The position numbers were made by a program, and so were the translations under genes. Under the pieces are notes generated by a model. It made no database searches. It had not been told where the DNA came from and worked only from the letters and a program-made list of their open reading frames with translations. From Platycnemis pennipes (lineage: Eukaryota; Arthropoda; Insecta; Odonata; Platycnemididae): a DNA stretch of 64,000 bases. Numbering within the stretch: position 1 is the stretch's first letter; the number at the start of each line of letters is the position of its first letter. The stretch spans positions 93,949,470-94,013,469 of the forward strand of contig OW121848.1 in NCBI GenBank assembly GCA_933228895.1. Reading direction: 5' to 3'. Positions 53,101 through 64,000 of the stretch are shown here, in pieces.

Positions 53101-56100
53101 TAAGAAAGCAGTCATAATTGTGAAAAAAACCTGACATGGATCAGAATCTTCAATGATAGAAGATATCCTAGGTCATGTAATCAATATATGTTTGAAATAC
53201 TCAGCTTAACCCTTTGAGTGCCACAAAATATCCTAGATATTTCACCAAGTGTATCTAATAGGTATTCAATGTATATTTGAAACACGTAGATTAACATGTA
53301 TTGCATCAAGCCTATCCAATATGTACTCGAAACACAGAGTTTAATACATATTGCATCGAGTGTATCCAATAAGTATTCAATACATACTTCAATACTCAAT
53401 ACAAGATGAATACATTAAAATGTCACCAATATGTATCAAATGCATATTGAATAAAAAGTGTGCTGTGTGGGTACTATAGTATGAAGTTGAATGGGAAGCT
53501 ATAAATATTTTTCATTCAAAATTTTTATGATACTATGGTAGAATACCTTAATTTTGAAGTTTTTATAGATTACACTCTGTTGTTTAAAGCTTTTTGGAAC
53601 TATTGCATGCAATGTCATAATCTATCATCTTTAAGCCACGATATTTTTTTTACACTTATTCTCTTGTTGGTCACAACTCCTGACTCTCTCCTATCTTTTC
53701 TTTTCCTCCCCCTTCCCTACTTACGTTCACTGAGTCATGGTCTTCAGCATCATCATATTTAACTAACTGTTTCATCCATGTACTCTATCTGTGTATATTT
53801 CCTTCAGTACATTCATTTCTCACACCATATCATACCCAATTTTCTCCTCTTTTTTTCATTATAAAATGTATCTCTCATTTAGTTAAAAATGATGGTAATA
53901 AAGTTTTCCATGAAAATGCTCTTTGACCTGCATTTAGTTTTAGTATTTTTGAGGTTCCCTTGCTGTCCCTGCATAAAAGCTCGGGTGCAACAATATGGGA
54001 ACTGGAATTTGTTTGATTAATAAGAATTAAAACCTATTCATTTTTCACCATTATTAGTCGATAGTCCTAAGATTGGTTTGATGCAGTTCTTCTCTCATTT
54101 TTCTTATTGGCTAGCCTCTTTATGTTAATGTCATTCTTCTCTTTCACATCCTTCACAGCTGGCTTCATGTATCTCACGCAACGTCTTCTTTCACCAATCT
54201 TTTTATTTGCTTTTCCCACCACCATTGTCTTCTTCACATCATTATTACTGAAGATATGGCCAATTAAGTTGTTCCAAATTCTTTTTAAAGTTTTTGGAAG
54301 ATTTCTTTTTTCTCCTGCTGTTCACTGGACTTCTTCATTAGTCACTTGGTTCATCCATTTTACCTTCATCATTCTTCAGTAGCACCACATTTTTCCACCC
54401 ATGACTTCTCTTCTCTTGATCTTGTCCATGCCTCAATACCATGTAAAAGCATGCTCCAAATTTATGTTCTAATGAATTGTTTCCTTACTATCCATGCTTG
54501 AATTTCCAGCTGTAAGTAGATACTTTTTTGGTAGAATGCCCTCATCACCTGGGTTATTCTACTGACTATTTCCTTCGTGCTTCATCCATTGCAAGTTACT
54601 CAGCTTTCCAAATAGCAAATATTGTATCCAGATTGAAAATTGGTCTTGGCCCCTACTCTTGAAAAGCTTACTGTTGTTTTCTTTTCATTGACCTTAAATT
54701 GATAACTGGTCAGTTTCTTTTCTAGATTTACTAGAATCTTTTTTAATTCTTTTTTTCCTCTGTAATGACCACTTCTCCACTGGCAAATCACAGCATTCTA
54801 ATTTTTCTCTGCGGATATTCTCTCCTGAAGACTTCTCTTTGACTTTATTGATGGCTTTCCTGATGTAATCATAAAGGTGCACAACCTCGTCTAAATCCTC
54901 TCTTAATTCTTCTTTCTTCATTGCTGGGTCCATATCTAATCACAGCTAATATTTTTTGTACAAACTTGATAAATTGTTCAACCATTATAGAACACTTAAA
55001 TTCTTTTGTGAATTACAAACATCTAATTAAAATATACTTGGTCAAAAAGCCTTCTCCAAAATCACAAATGCAATGAATGTTGGTTTTTTCATCTCCATTC
55101 ACTTCTCTATGAACACCCTAATGGCCAAAATTGTTTCCCTTGTAGGTACCCTACTTTTCCTGAATGCAATCTACATACCAAATATTGGTTAATGTGTGAA
55201 ATTTTCACTTAAAGTTTCTATTTTTTACATATCTCCTGCATAAGCAGCAACAAGCAGTCAGTAGCATTTTTTGTGAAGATAAAAAGTCATAATTGTGACC
55301 TTATTATCATACAGCTGCAATGGAAGAGAATTTTGGAATGTGATCTTGTAGAAATTTAATCCACATCTCAAAAAACATTTTTTTTAACTTACAATAAATA
55401 TCTTTCTCATATATAAGTCAACCCTTGATTTATTTTATTTAAATTTTGTATTCAAAGGTGCAATTATACAATCATCTACCAAAATAATCATCATTTCTTG
55501 CTACCAAACTTTTTTAGTCTTCTCTATCACTTATTTTCCATTTCTTGATTAGTACAAAGTTTAAGGATTCTGCCTAGCCATAATAAATTATCAATTTACC
55601 CCAGGCATTTTAACTTAGTTGCTCTTGAAATATGATAGCAAAAGTAAATATGTGTGCCATGTCAATAATGCATCCAATGCAGATTAAACTTACTGTGCTG
55701 CCCAGTGTTCTCCCCACACAGGCTTTGGAAACCTATGGATCCACTTGAAGATGACGATACAGTGAAGCGATCTTTGTCACAAAAGAATGCAGTTGGAGAC
55801 GGGGCAGTTCCTCCATTAGGCTGCGCCAAAGAAAATCTTTTGAAGTCCAACCTGATGAAATGGGGGATAAGAACATGGTTTTAGGGAGATTGTTGCTTTC
55901 CATCATTTTTGTCATTTTTTTAAAGGTTTTACTTACATTTTTAAAGTTGTGCATTAGAATATTATAGATACAAAGTTCATTCACATTTTGTAGTTAAATT
56001 AATTCCACCCTAAAATCATCTAAGGATAAAATATCAACTTCATCCTTTCTCACTGTTTTAGGACCATGTCTATGATGCTAAAAACTATTGTAGTACCTAC

Positions 56101-59100
56101 CTATATTGATTGAAATAGATGATCTCAAACTGCAGGACAGAATAATGCCTCATATTCTCCAAGTGATTTCCCTTTTTTTTAACTTACCATGAAATCTCCT
56201 CCATAAAGAGTAAAAGCACAGAGCAATACATCTTTGAGAACAATTTTGTATTTATAGTTAGCTCAAGGGTGACCTTTTCCTCTTCGGTTTTAAGGGGTGT
56301 CAACTCATTAATGTAAAAAGAAATAAACTGAAAAAACCCTTTCCTCCATTTCTTCATGAAAAAAACATTAATTCTGTAAAAATTATTAATCATTCTAATT
56401 AATTTTCCCGTTAATATCTCCAAAAATGATTTTTCATTCTTGCAACTTTTCCTAGGCCCATTCTATCTGATAATATCATATTCCCCTTTCTGATTCATGG
56501 CAATGGCTTACTATTTTTTTCTCTGTATTCCCTGATTGTCCTTTCCCAATGCTCCATTCTTCAACATCCTCTTAATTTTTTGGTTCATATTATAAAGACT
56601 GCAGCATTCCTTTTCCTCCTCAAATATGCCTTTCATCTGCACAAGATAGAAATGATAGTGCTGTGTTATCCTATCGACTTCATCATTATTTTTCTTTGCC
56701 TATATGAGAAGATTGCTTTCTAGCCTTTGAGTTTAATGTGCCCATGCCTCTGTAAAGAATAAATAGGTACTCAATAAAATGCACTATAAGTACCTATTTA
56801 GTAAGTAAATCACAGCTTAGTGGGAGAAAAGAGATGTCTGCTGACATCTCTAAAAAGAAGAAGGGACAACTTAATCGGCCATATCTTGAGACACAATAGC
56901 CTGACAAAGACTATCGTTGAGGGAACAGGAAAATTGGAAAAGGCAGACCTCATATGAGATACATGGAACAGATTGTGAAGGATGTAAAAGAGAAGAATTA
57001 TGTCACAATGAAAAGGTTGGCCGATAGAAGAATCAAGTGGAAAGCTCCATCAAACCAATCCTAGGATTGTTGACCATTGATGATGATGATGAATCACAGC
57101 TTGGGAAAAAAAATTTAATCCTCAATTTTCTACAGTTATTTTAATTTTTAAAGCTTGACTCATGCCATAAATATTCAAACAAGTACATATTTTGTCATTC
57201 TATGCTAAACCATCTTATAAACATCCTGCTATCCAATTTTTATTTTAACCAAGGACTTCAGATTTTATAACAAATTGCTGTGAACAAAAGTCTCAACCCT
57301 TCCATTGTAGACAAAATTTTTACAAAAATATTAAAGCAACATTGTTGTCATTTGCCAAATTAAAGGTATACTTATCATATCCTGACCTTTTATAATACTG
57401 GTTTCATAAAACCAAAGGATGTCAACCTTAGTTAACAGAAAGAATGGAGGCACATGAGGAGAGACGTACCTAATTTCTTGACTCCATTATGGCCTTAAGG
57501 TTAAAAACAAAGGAGTCTGCATATTTCCTCATACTGCTAATGCATTATAGATATTACTTGTCCATCAAATTTCTCATTTTTGCCCAAAGACAGCTTTTTG
57601 ATGTATGATATCCCTTAAAGATAACTTGAATAATGAGGAGGTAAACTGGTTCTATTCTTGCTATGTAAAAATGAAAATTGTTTTTCATATTCCAATATCC
57701 CTTTTGTAATTTACAGAAGAAGATATATGAATGGATCTCCCATAGTTATGGAAGTTCCACTGTTAGTACCCCTGTGGTTAATTCAGTATCATGGTTTACT
57801 GGCCCAGAACTGCCAACTTATTCATGCACTTTTGAAGAGGGTACAAGTTATGCATTAAAATGATGATCATTTTGCTCAAATATAAAATATATTTACCTCA
57901 CTTGCGTCACTGCTGGATTTGTAACATCCACCCTCAAGTTACAGTATGGGGTGTAGGATTGAGGGTTAATGAAATAGAACTGGTTCATTGAAGTCACATC
58001 ACCACAGCTATATTCAACTACAACATTATCAAGAAAAAAATGTGTTGTTAAACTAGTAAACAAACCCACAAAAATTGATGGCAAGGGATATCCATTTGCC
58101 AACCAGTAATTATATATTCTCATACTCAAAGAAAATAAATACCTTATCATTCTAAAATTAGATTTTATCGAAGTGCAGATGTCAATAAAGTGGGAATGAC
58201 ACACAATTGTGAGTTAAAATGTTTAGTTACACTCCAAGAATTTTGCCTCCATTCTAATTTAGTCTGAAACTATTTATGTAGAGTATACTCTACATCCAAT
58301 ATGTATCTAATTAGTATTCAATACATACTTCCATTCTCTATGATAGATGAATACATTCAAATGTCACCAATACCCATGTAGGTATTAAATGCGTATTGAA
58401 TACAAAGTGTGCTGTGTGGGTAGAATGAAGTTGAATAGTAAGCTATAAATATTTTTCACTCAAAATTTTCACGATATGTACTATGATAGAAATATGCAAG
58501 AAGAAATCTGTAAATTGCATTCTTACTATCTATAGATAAATAAATATATAGATAGCATTTTTCTTCTTGCATTTTTACATATGTATTGATGTGTTTGAAG
58601 ATATAGATAGCGGTGCAAGATTGAAATACTGATGCATAAAAACAGAATGATGCCTACATAAAGATAATGATTCTATTTTGTGAGGGTTATCCAAATGAAT
58701 ATTTGACTATATATATTTACATTTAAATACATAACAATTATGCAAATTTTCAGCAAGATTTGCCAGTTTCCAGTGGCTGATATCATTGCTGGAAGGGCAT
58801 TGTGTGACTTCATGTATCCTTCTTATACAATATTACCTTTGCCATTGGAGCAATTTAAAATCAAAGACATCTATTACATTTGACAAGTAGCCAAAATTTG
58901 AAATTTGAATTACGCACGTCCTGCATTTTTCCTGCTTTATTAAATGTTAAGTGAGGATAATCCTCCAAGATTCATTTTTCCTTAATAAGGTTTCGGAACC
59001 ACACTTGTAAAAGAGTAGCAACATTAGATATCACAGCCTGTCAATGAGTACCTAAGCAACACATCATGAATTTTTTCTTATTGTATTAGGAAAGCCCTCA

Positions 59101-62100
59101 AATGTGCCATGAACGTTTTCACTGCATGTGAGAATAGAAATATGCAAAATTTACATTTGAGGGGAAGTTATAGCCAGGAAATAATAGGAAAGGGTTATTT
59201 TAGTTAACAGTAGCCATTAGGTTGTCCAGCTCAACTTTGCATCAGTGACAGACTGTATGAAACTCTATGAGCTAGTCTTGGGTCATCAAAAAATATGATT
59301 AAAGATGAATGTAAACCTTATTAAATGGGTTTGGGAGTAGACACCTAAGATGAAACTGACAGAAAATAGAGGACTTAAAGAGCTATTGGCAAAATGTCTG
59401 GCCTTAAGAAATAAAGAGGCATACAGGAAAGACAAATTATTTGGATGTGAAGGAATGTATTGAATAGAGAAGAATAGAGGACTACAAAAATGTTGCTGTT
59501 AAATAATCTGATGATTAAATACTAATAATGATGATTAGAAAAAATTTAAAATAATATGCTGATGAAGAAATGAATGCAATGATAATAGCTGAAGGAAAAT
59601 TTGAAAAAAAATGAACTTATTTTAAATGTCAGAAGTGGGTGATATCATTCAGGAAGTGCAAAGTAGGAACATAATACCAAATATTTTTAATCAAAATTTT
59701 TCTGCAGAAATCAATTTATGATTGAATGGCCTCACCATAGAAATTTGGGAAATATATACTTTTCATTTTAACACATTAGTATATTTTAAGTTCTTAAAAA
59801 ACAAATAGCTTGAGTTGTAGAGGTGAAAATACCTCTACCAAATACATATACCACCTCAGTATTGATTAGTTACCCTTGGATTCAAACAAAACTTCATTTT
59901 CAAACTCAGCTATGGAGAACCTCAGTAAGAGACTTACTTAGGGAAAGGCATTAACTTACATTTGCAGCAAACTCCATAACTAAATGGACAGTTTCCTACA
60001 TAAATGCCATTTTGGCTCCAGCATGCAGTAGATCCCATGCAGACTCCTCGGTTTCCATTCACTTCACAGCGTCTCTGGTTGCAACAATTTGTTTTCCATC
60101 GACTATCTGCAATGTACGAAGAACTAATTATTATTACTCGCCTCTGGATAAAGTTAGGTTTAGATGGACAAGAAATGTTTCTGAATATTTGTATGTATCA
60201 GGATCATTCCATCTTTCATATAATGTTCTTCTTTAGCTCCGCAAACTCTCTCACACTAATCGTTACAAGCAAACAGCCCGTTCTTCTCTTTACCCAACAT
60301 TCTGCCTCATATCATGCACTCCCTTTTATCTCCATTACCCCATATGCCATTCAATTCACTCTGCCTTCTAAATTCTTCAATCAGTGTCCACTCCTTTTCC
60401 ACCATTTTCGATACTACCTCCTTCATCATCCTCTCCTCCCACCTAACCTCATTCATCGTCTTTGCGCACCCACATCTGAAAAACCTCCAGTGCAGTTCTG
60501 TGAAATAAGTCAATGAGACATCACTGTTCTTCAATCCTATGATTGGTTAGCGGCAGTCCTTCATTATTCCCTATTCGTTGCTAGTCGAGTTTCATGCTGA
60601 TACTCCATCTCTCTAATATCTTAATTTGATTGGGAATATTCAGATAACAAGGAGTGAAGAGTAATCAGAGCTAGTGTCACAAACCATTATTTTTTTTAGC
60701 AGGGAGTTACGTAAGGGGATAAATGAAACGACTTAGTTATCGACTTCGAATCAAAATGAGTTATCAACTAAATTAAAAACTTTGTTCATCCCACACTGTA
60801 ATAGTGAAGACGAATAAAAAAAATAGAGAATGTTGTCCTCTTGTGGATGGAACCGGTCGTGTTTCACTATTGAAGTGTGGGATATACAAATAAAGAATAC
60901 AAATAAAAACATAGAATGAAACGGCGTAGTATTTGAAGTTGAATTGTAATTTTCTGTCGAATTAAAGGAATGGCTTCAGCTTCACCGTTGGCACAATCTT
61001 CGTGATGTCTTCTTCTTATTGAAAATTTTTTCGTAGTTCATAGATATTATGCTACGATTAATGGTCACGTGATTCCAGAAGGGTCATCGCAAACTTCATT
61101 CATGTGCGGGGAGCTTTTGATGGGGATGGGCATTTTTGAAACGATTTATTAATAAACTATATAAATTAAATCTGAGGTTTTCGTGGAATTTATCATTAAT
61201 TTCGGGCGTTCGTTCGCGTTATCATTACGGGGAGGAACGCCCGAAAGCTATTTATTATTAATTATAAATTATAGAGTTCCCATCGCTACCGACTTTGGAT
61301 TTAGCCTCGAACCTGAATGACGTTAATTCATTTCGTGAATTGCTAGCCAATATTGACGGATCGTCGTGAAAGTGGTTTTCTTCTCCCTCTCAATTCGAAA
61401 TGTACACCCACAATAAAGGGGGACGATTTTTTTAGTAATTAAATTTTCTTGAGGACATATCATTTATCAATATTGAAATTTTTACGTTCATATCTAATGC
61501 TATGTGAATATGATTATTGTACTGGCCTTCCATCCCGTGGTCTCGGGTTTGAATCCCAGGTGTAGGATATTTTTCATTGATTTTTACGTAAGGGAATTTC
61601 CACGCGTTTCCCGGTCCCTACTAGAGTGCAGCGTGGGAAGCACTTCGACTTCAGTACTCCGTCCGTCGGATGGGACGTTGAACCGTGGGAACCTCTCGGA
61701 CTAATTTAATGCCGACGCACGTCGCACTGCTCTACGCCTTTCTTCCGCTCCCAAAACAATTCCTACCTCCCACAATTACCCAATGGCACAAACGACTTAG
61801 CAGTTGGTCCCCTCTCTTGGCGACAGCAGCAATCCCTGTATCGTGACTGGGGAGCATGCACTCTATTTCATAACTCTTTCAATGTGAAGTTAATTAGCTA
61901 CATTAATATGCTTGACGAAAATTTTTCTGAAGAATTAAGTTCTGCTGCAAAGATATAGTTATTCTTTAAAAATTGTACGTCTTCGACAGCTTAAAAACAC
62001 GACGTCGTCGCATGACGCCACGGCACGGCGTCACTGTGGGCGTTGTTCATCTGTTGTGCGTGGAGGTTAGTTGTTCAATGAATACTTGGCGAAAACGTAT

Positions 62101-62817
62101 GTATTAATCTCATATTTTTAATGCCTTAACCGAATATATTTCGATTTTTTTAGTAGTATGGATCATAGCGACCAAATCGTCCATAAATTATGCAATGTAA
62201 CATACTATATTATCCCAAGAATCTCTGCTCCGACAAAGAAATAGCTGTTTTCCTTTAAGAGGGATGCACCGATTGGGGGTCAACCGAAGGCAAATCGGGT
62301 TGTGCATTTTAAATCCCATTTCAGTCTTTGTTTCGATCAAGATACGGGTAAAAACCTCGATACAATATGTTCGCTTCATTTAAAAAAAAACATAAGTCTG
62401 TTTCCGTAGCGATGTGGAATCTATACCGTGCAGTGACGTCAGAAGGCGTTTCGGGTCACTAGACTTTCGGAAATTTTCGGGAACATCTTAAATTGCATTT
62501 TGATAATCTTTGTGGTTCGCATGGAAAATGTTGACTCATATGTTTGAATGTGTGAGAAAATTTCGCATCAATTACGTCATTGTTACACGGGAAACAAATT
62601 TTCGCGAATAAAATAATTGTCTTATAAGCCTGTCGCAGAAAATTTTCCGAGCTCTTACCAATATCAGACTGATTGCTCCTGCTGATAATTCTTTGTCCAT
62701 CGTTGCAGAGATCTGTCGTGCACGCTTGGTAATGGGCTGTAAAGCCGTCGCCGGCGACAGATCCGTTGAGCCGCGGCGGGTCATCCTCGCAGGAACGCCT
62801 GAGGTAATCCGCACCAA
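49845..62817 (-). CDS. Secreted cysteine-rich/CUB-domain protein, partial gene (six exons)
   Basis: In transcription order the exons are 62817-62659, 60106-59960, 58017-57897, 55851-55694, 51295-51158 and 50183-49845. All have AG/GT borders and matching phases (1062 coding bases, 354 residues). Domains: about 50 residues resembling the end of a Ly6/three-finger fold (RRSCED...YQACTTDLCNDG); a small Cys-rich module (NCCNQRRCEVNG...GVCMG...VGNCPFSYGVCCK); a first CUB domain (CGDV...YCNLRVDV...AFFCDKDRF...SLCGENTG...); and most of a second CUB-like domain (GCLQYYPSQSGSFESFNFNN ... YVLIPSG ... FCG). CUB domains act extracellularly in binding; the specific role is unknown. Signal peptide and C-terminus are not found: the start lies beyond 62817 and the last exon(s) below 49845, perhaps past the satellite. 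Joining the first exon to the rest rests on phase alone. Confidence 0.8.
51158..51295 (-). CDS. Exon: end of CUB domain 1
   Basis: Acceptor ctctcaaaag and donor CTCTGCG|gtaagt. It encodes IYVPVDATMGTASVQLNFQL, SGSMTSNWEIIVTQIDCSS. The W.I.V.QI.C close is typical of arthropod CUB domains. Confidence 0.85.
51548..51565. repeat. TA dinucleotide run
   Basis: A tatatatatatatatata stretch within an intron of the CUB gene. Confidence 0.9.
52216..53473. mobile_element. 1.26-kb element with tacccacacagc termini
   Basis: It starts tacccacacagcgcaatatg and ends with the complement (...gtgtgctgtgtgggta). Both ends are rich in tattcaatac-type motifs. No transposase is seen. No clear target-site duplication. 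It sits in a CUB-gene intron. Confidence 0.6.
54048..54960 (-). pseudogene. LINE C-terminal half, minus strand
   Basis: The minus strand carries ELREDLDEVVHLYDYIRKAI near 54900, NLEKKLTSYQFKVNEKKTTV near 54700, and the 3' end (cactgcatcaaaccaatctt-like region, here aagattggtttgatgcagtt on the plus strand) near 54073. Stops and frameshifts are frequent. Same family as 31091-31390, but this copy reaches farther into the reverse transcriptase. Confidence 0.75.
55694..55851 (-). CDS. Exon: middle of CUB domain 1
   Basis: Acceptor ccatttcatcag and donor CAGCACA|gtaagt. It encodes LDFKRFSLAQPNGG, TAFFCDKDRFTVSS and IGFQSLCGENTGQH. L.F..F.L..P.......C..D...V and LCG.N.GQH are CUB landmarks. Confidence 0.88.
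56819..57091 (+). mobile_element. 5'-truncated LINE 3' end with target duplication
   Basis: aatcacagctt occurs at 56808-56818 and 57092-57102. Between them lies the LINE C-terminus (LIGHILRHNS..TIVEG..., MRYMEQIVKDVKEKNYVTMK, RLADRRIKWKAPSNQS) ending in gatgatgatgatga. It lies in a CUB-gene intron in the opposite orientation to the gene. Confidence 0.8.
57897..58017 (-). CDS. Exon: start of CUB domain 1
   Basis: Acceptor aatgttgtag and donor GTGAG|gtaaat. It encodes FEYSCGDVTSMNQFYFINPQ, SYTPYCNLRVDVTNPAVTQV. C-G-D followed by F.NP and a C in .YC.L matches the CUB N-terminal half. Confidence 0.85.
58285..58495 (+). repeat. Truncated second copy of the tacccacacagc element end plus flank
   Basis: tagtattcaatacatacttc through gtgctgtgtgggta, and about 70 bp beyond (aatgaagttgaatagtaagc, tataaatatttttcactcaa), match 53370-53545. 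Because the similarity passes the terminus, this is either a duplication of the insertion site or a longer element than the termini suggest. Confidence 0.65.
59960..60106 (-). CDS. Exon: small cysteine-rich module
   Basis: Acceptor tacattgcag and donor AAAT|gtaagt. It encodes SRWKTNCCNQRRCEVNG, GVCMGSTACWSQNG and VGNCPFSYGVCCK. The C...C...G.C....C....G...G.C.....VCC spacing often precedes CUB domains in arthropod secreted proteins. Confidence 0.8.
60228..60600 (-). pseudogene. Degraded LINE C-terminus
   Basis: The minus strand reads FRCGCAKTMNEVRWEERMMK, EVVSKMVEKEWTLIEEFRRQ, like the region after the RT thumb in the LINE at 32371-33047 (W.E....EV...V...L..E.RR). It is immediately beside the CUB-gene Cys-rich exon. 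Confidence 0.5.
61200..61246. other. 12-bp perfect hairpin
   Basis: tttcgggcgttc (61200-61211) and gaacgcccgaaa (61235-61246) are exact complements with a 23-base loop, in AT-rich surroundings. No U-run or gene context to name it. Confidence 0.75.
61490..61850 (+). repeat. tRNA-derived SINE, near full length
   Basis: ggtctcgggtttgaatccca is the B-box region. The body is agtactccgtccgtcggatg, ggacgttgaaccgtgg. The tail is cccacaattacccaatggc, acaaacgacttagcagttgg. It matches the copies at 3440 and 29570. Confidence 0.7.
62659..62817 (-). CDS. Exon: Ly6/three-finger-like C-terminal segment
   Basis: Acceptor ctcgtctag and donor ATTG|gtaaga on the minus strand; 52 codons. The segment reads GADYLRRSCEDDPPRLNG ... 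HYQACTTDLCNDGQR. C-x-DLCND is the closing motif of insect Ly6-like proteins (family knowledge). The last base joins the next exon's first two as Asp. It could instead be a separate Ly6 gene whose splicing is coincidentally in phase. Confidence 0.6.
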
Positions 62818-64000
62818 CTAGACGAGAAAGGAAAACTTTGTAGACACATAGGGGTTCATCTTTAAGGTTTCATTAATGGCTGCACAGAAGAGTAAAGCGT
62901 ACAAACCTGAAAGGCTCCAGGATTAAATTTTTTTCAGCTATGGGAGAGGTCGCACCATTTTCATAAAACAGATATTGGATCTAGTTCAATTTTCATCCCC
63001 CATTTTGACCGTTTGCAAAGCCTAGCCAATGAACTAACTAACGTGGAAATCGCGCACTTTCAGCATAAACTCAATCAAAGAGACGAGAAGATTGTGTAAG
63101 TATGTTTTGACGAGTTCAAAGCAAACTAGGGACAACACTGGATCCATTCCGATGTTAACTTAGCCTTTAACAGTGAACGAATCATAAAGTTTATGCCATA
63201 GACTAAATAATACAGTCATTTTTCAATGCCTCTGCAGAGGCACCATGTTGAGGGAGGGGGTGGGGGGTTGTTTTGGTGCTTCAGCCCCTCCGAAATTTTT
63301 TCTCAATAACTTTGTTGTTCCGATTTTAACTGGGCATGATGCGTCTTGAAACGTGATCACTAGTTCGATGCATGCGTGCGGATAATAATTGTTCTTTTCA
63401 ATCTGATGTGTGTCTGCGTTGAACTTCTGTTCTGGGGCCGGTCAAATTAACCTCTTCATAACAAGGTAAGCAGTGGACTTTACCATTGAGAAGAGATAGG
63501 AATGGTCACTGTGATAGTAAATAGTAACTGAAAATTATGGGAAGAGATTTGTAGCATGTCAGCACAGAACGGTAAAGGCTGATTTGTTTCAAGTTACGCT
63601 ACGCTAGACTTAGCCCCCGTGCCTGTCTCCGGAGGTGTTCAGTCAAAAAAAAAATACCTCACGAAAAACGCCAAGGTGTGGTACATTTACGGGACATGCT
63701 TTCTTATGGAATTAGGCGAAGATAGGTGACGCACGGAAAGAAACGAGATTGCTAAAAATATATGGTAACATCTTTTTATTATCTTAGCCCTGTTCAAATA
63801 TCAAGTTTGATTAGGGAGTGAGAAAAATTTCGCAATTTTCAGTCGCGTTAGAATTGAAACACGCACAGTTGGTATTTAGGGTGATTGTTATTACCGATGC
63901 CATTTATTAGAGAGTTCATTTATTTGCCTGCCTCATACCGCAAGGCAGTTAGTATGAAGTAGCAATCAAAAGGGAGATTTGTTGGGTTCTGCGTCAACCA
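62818..64000. other. Presumed upstream intron of the CUB gene; nothing recognised
   Basis: The first exon should lie here or beyond. I found no signal-peptide exon with a matching donor on the minus strand. A G-rich patch occurs near 63256-63275. Confidence 0.4.

Overview
This is a eukaryotic, almost certainly arthropod (probably insect) genomic window: AT-rich, intron-rich and heavily loaded with transposable-element remains. Support comes from spliced genes with GT/AG introns, a single CDK4/6-type kinase gene, an arthropod-style CUB-domain protein, and abundant LINE, Penelope-like (PLE), tRNA-SINE and TIR-element fragments. No bacterial-type operons, CRISPR arrays or rRNA are visible. I cannot name the species. 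Coordinates of exons were derived by hand from reading frame, splice consensus and phase matching.

Layout. 1-3.8 kb: decayed repeats and SINEs, including a LINE 3' end inserted in a SINE. 5.0-12.7 kb (+ strand): the last five coding exons and 3' UTR of Cdk4 (the CDK4/6 orthologue); the exon(s) for the ATP-binding N-lobe lie upstream of the window. 13.7-17.7 kb: a decayed minus-strand LINE reverse transcriptase and a structure with long inverted arms. 17.9-23.9 kb: a 6.0-kb DNA element with perfect 24-bp terminal inverted repeats and mirrored subterminal arrays, carrying a LINE fragment that itself carries an RNase H-type LINE (three-level nesting). 24.1-27.4 kb: Penelope-like remnants with GIY-YIG endonuclease coding, plus a SINE split by a 516-bp insertion. 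27.7-28.3 kb: a solo LTR. 29-38.6 kb: a higher-GC, CpG-richer interval with SINEs, LINE fragments, a 741-bp MITE, two phase-compatible candidate exons of an unrecognised + strand gene, and promoter-like sequence. 39.2-46.7 kb: a tandem array of 21 units of exactly 350 bp, nearly identical to each other. 49.8-62.8 kb (- strand): six phase-compatible exons of a secreted cysteine-rich/CUB protein whose introns hold further LINEs and a TIR element. 62.8-64 kb: nothing recognisable.

How it works together. Only Cdk4 is confidently identifiable by function (G1 cyclin D-dependent kinase). The CUB gene encodes an extracellular protein of unknown specific role. Everything else is best read as a mobile-element landscape; the most unusual parts are the young 350-bp satellite, the nested 6-kb TIR element, and several long inverted repeats sitting in transcribed introns.
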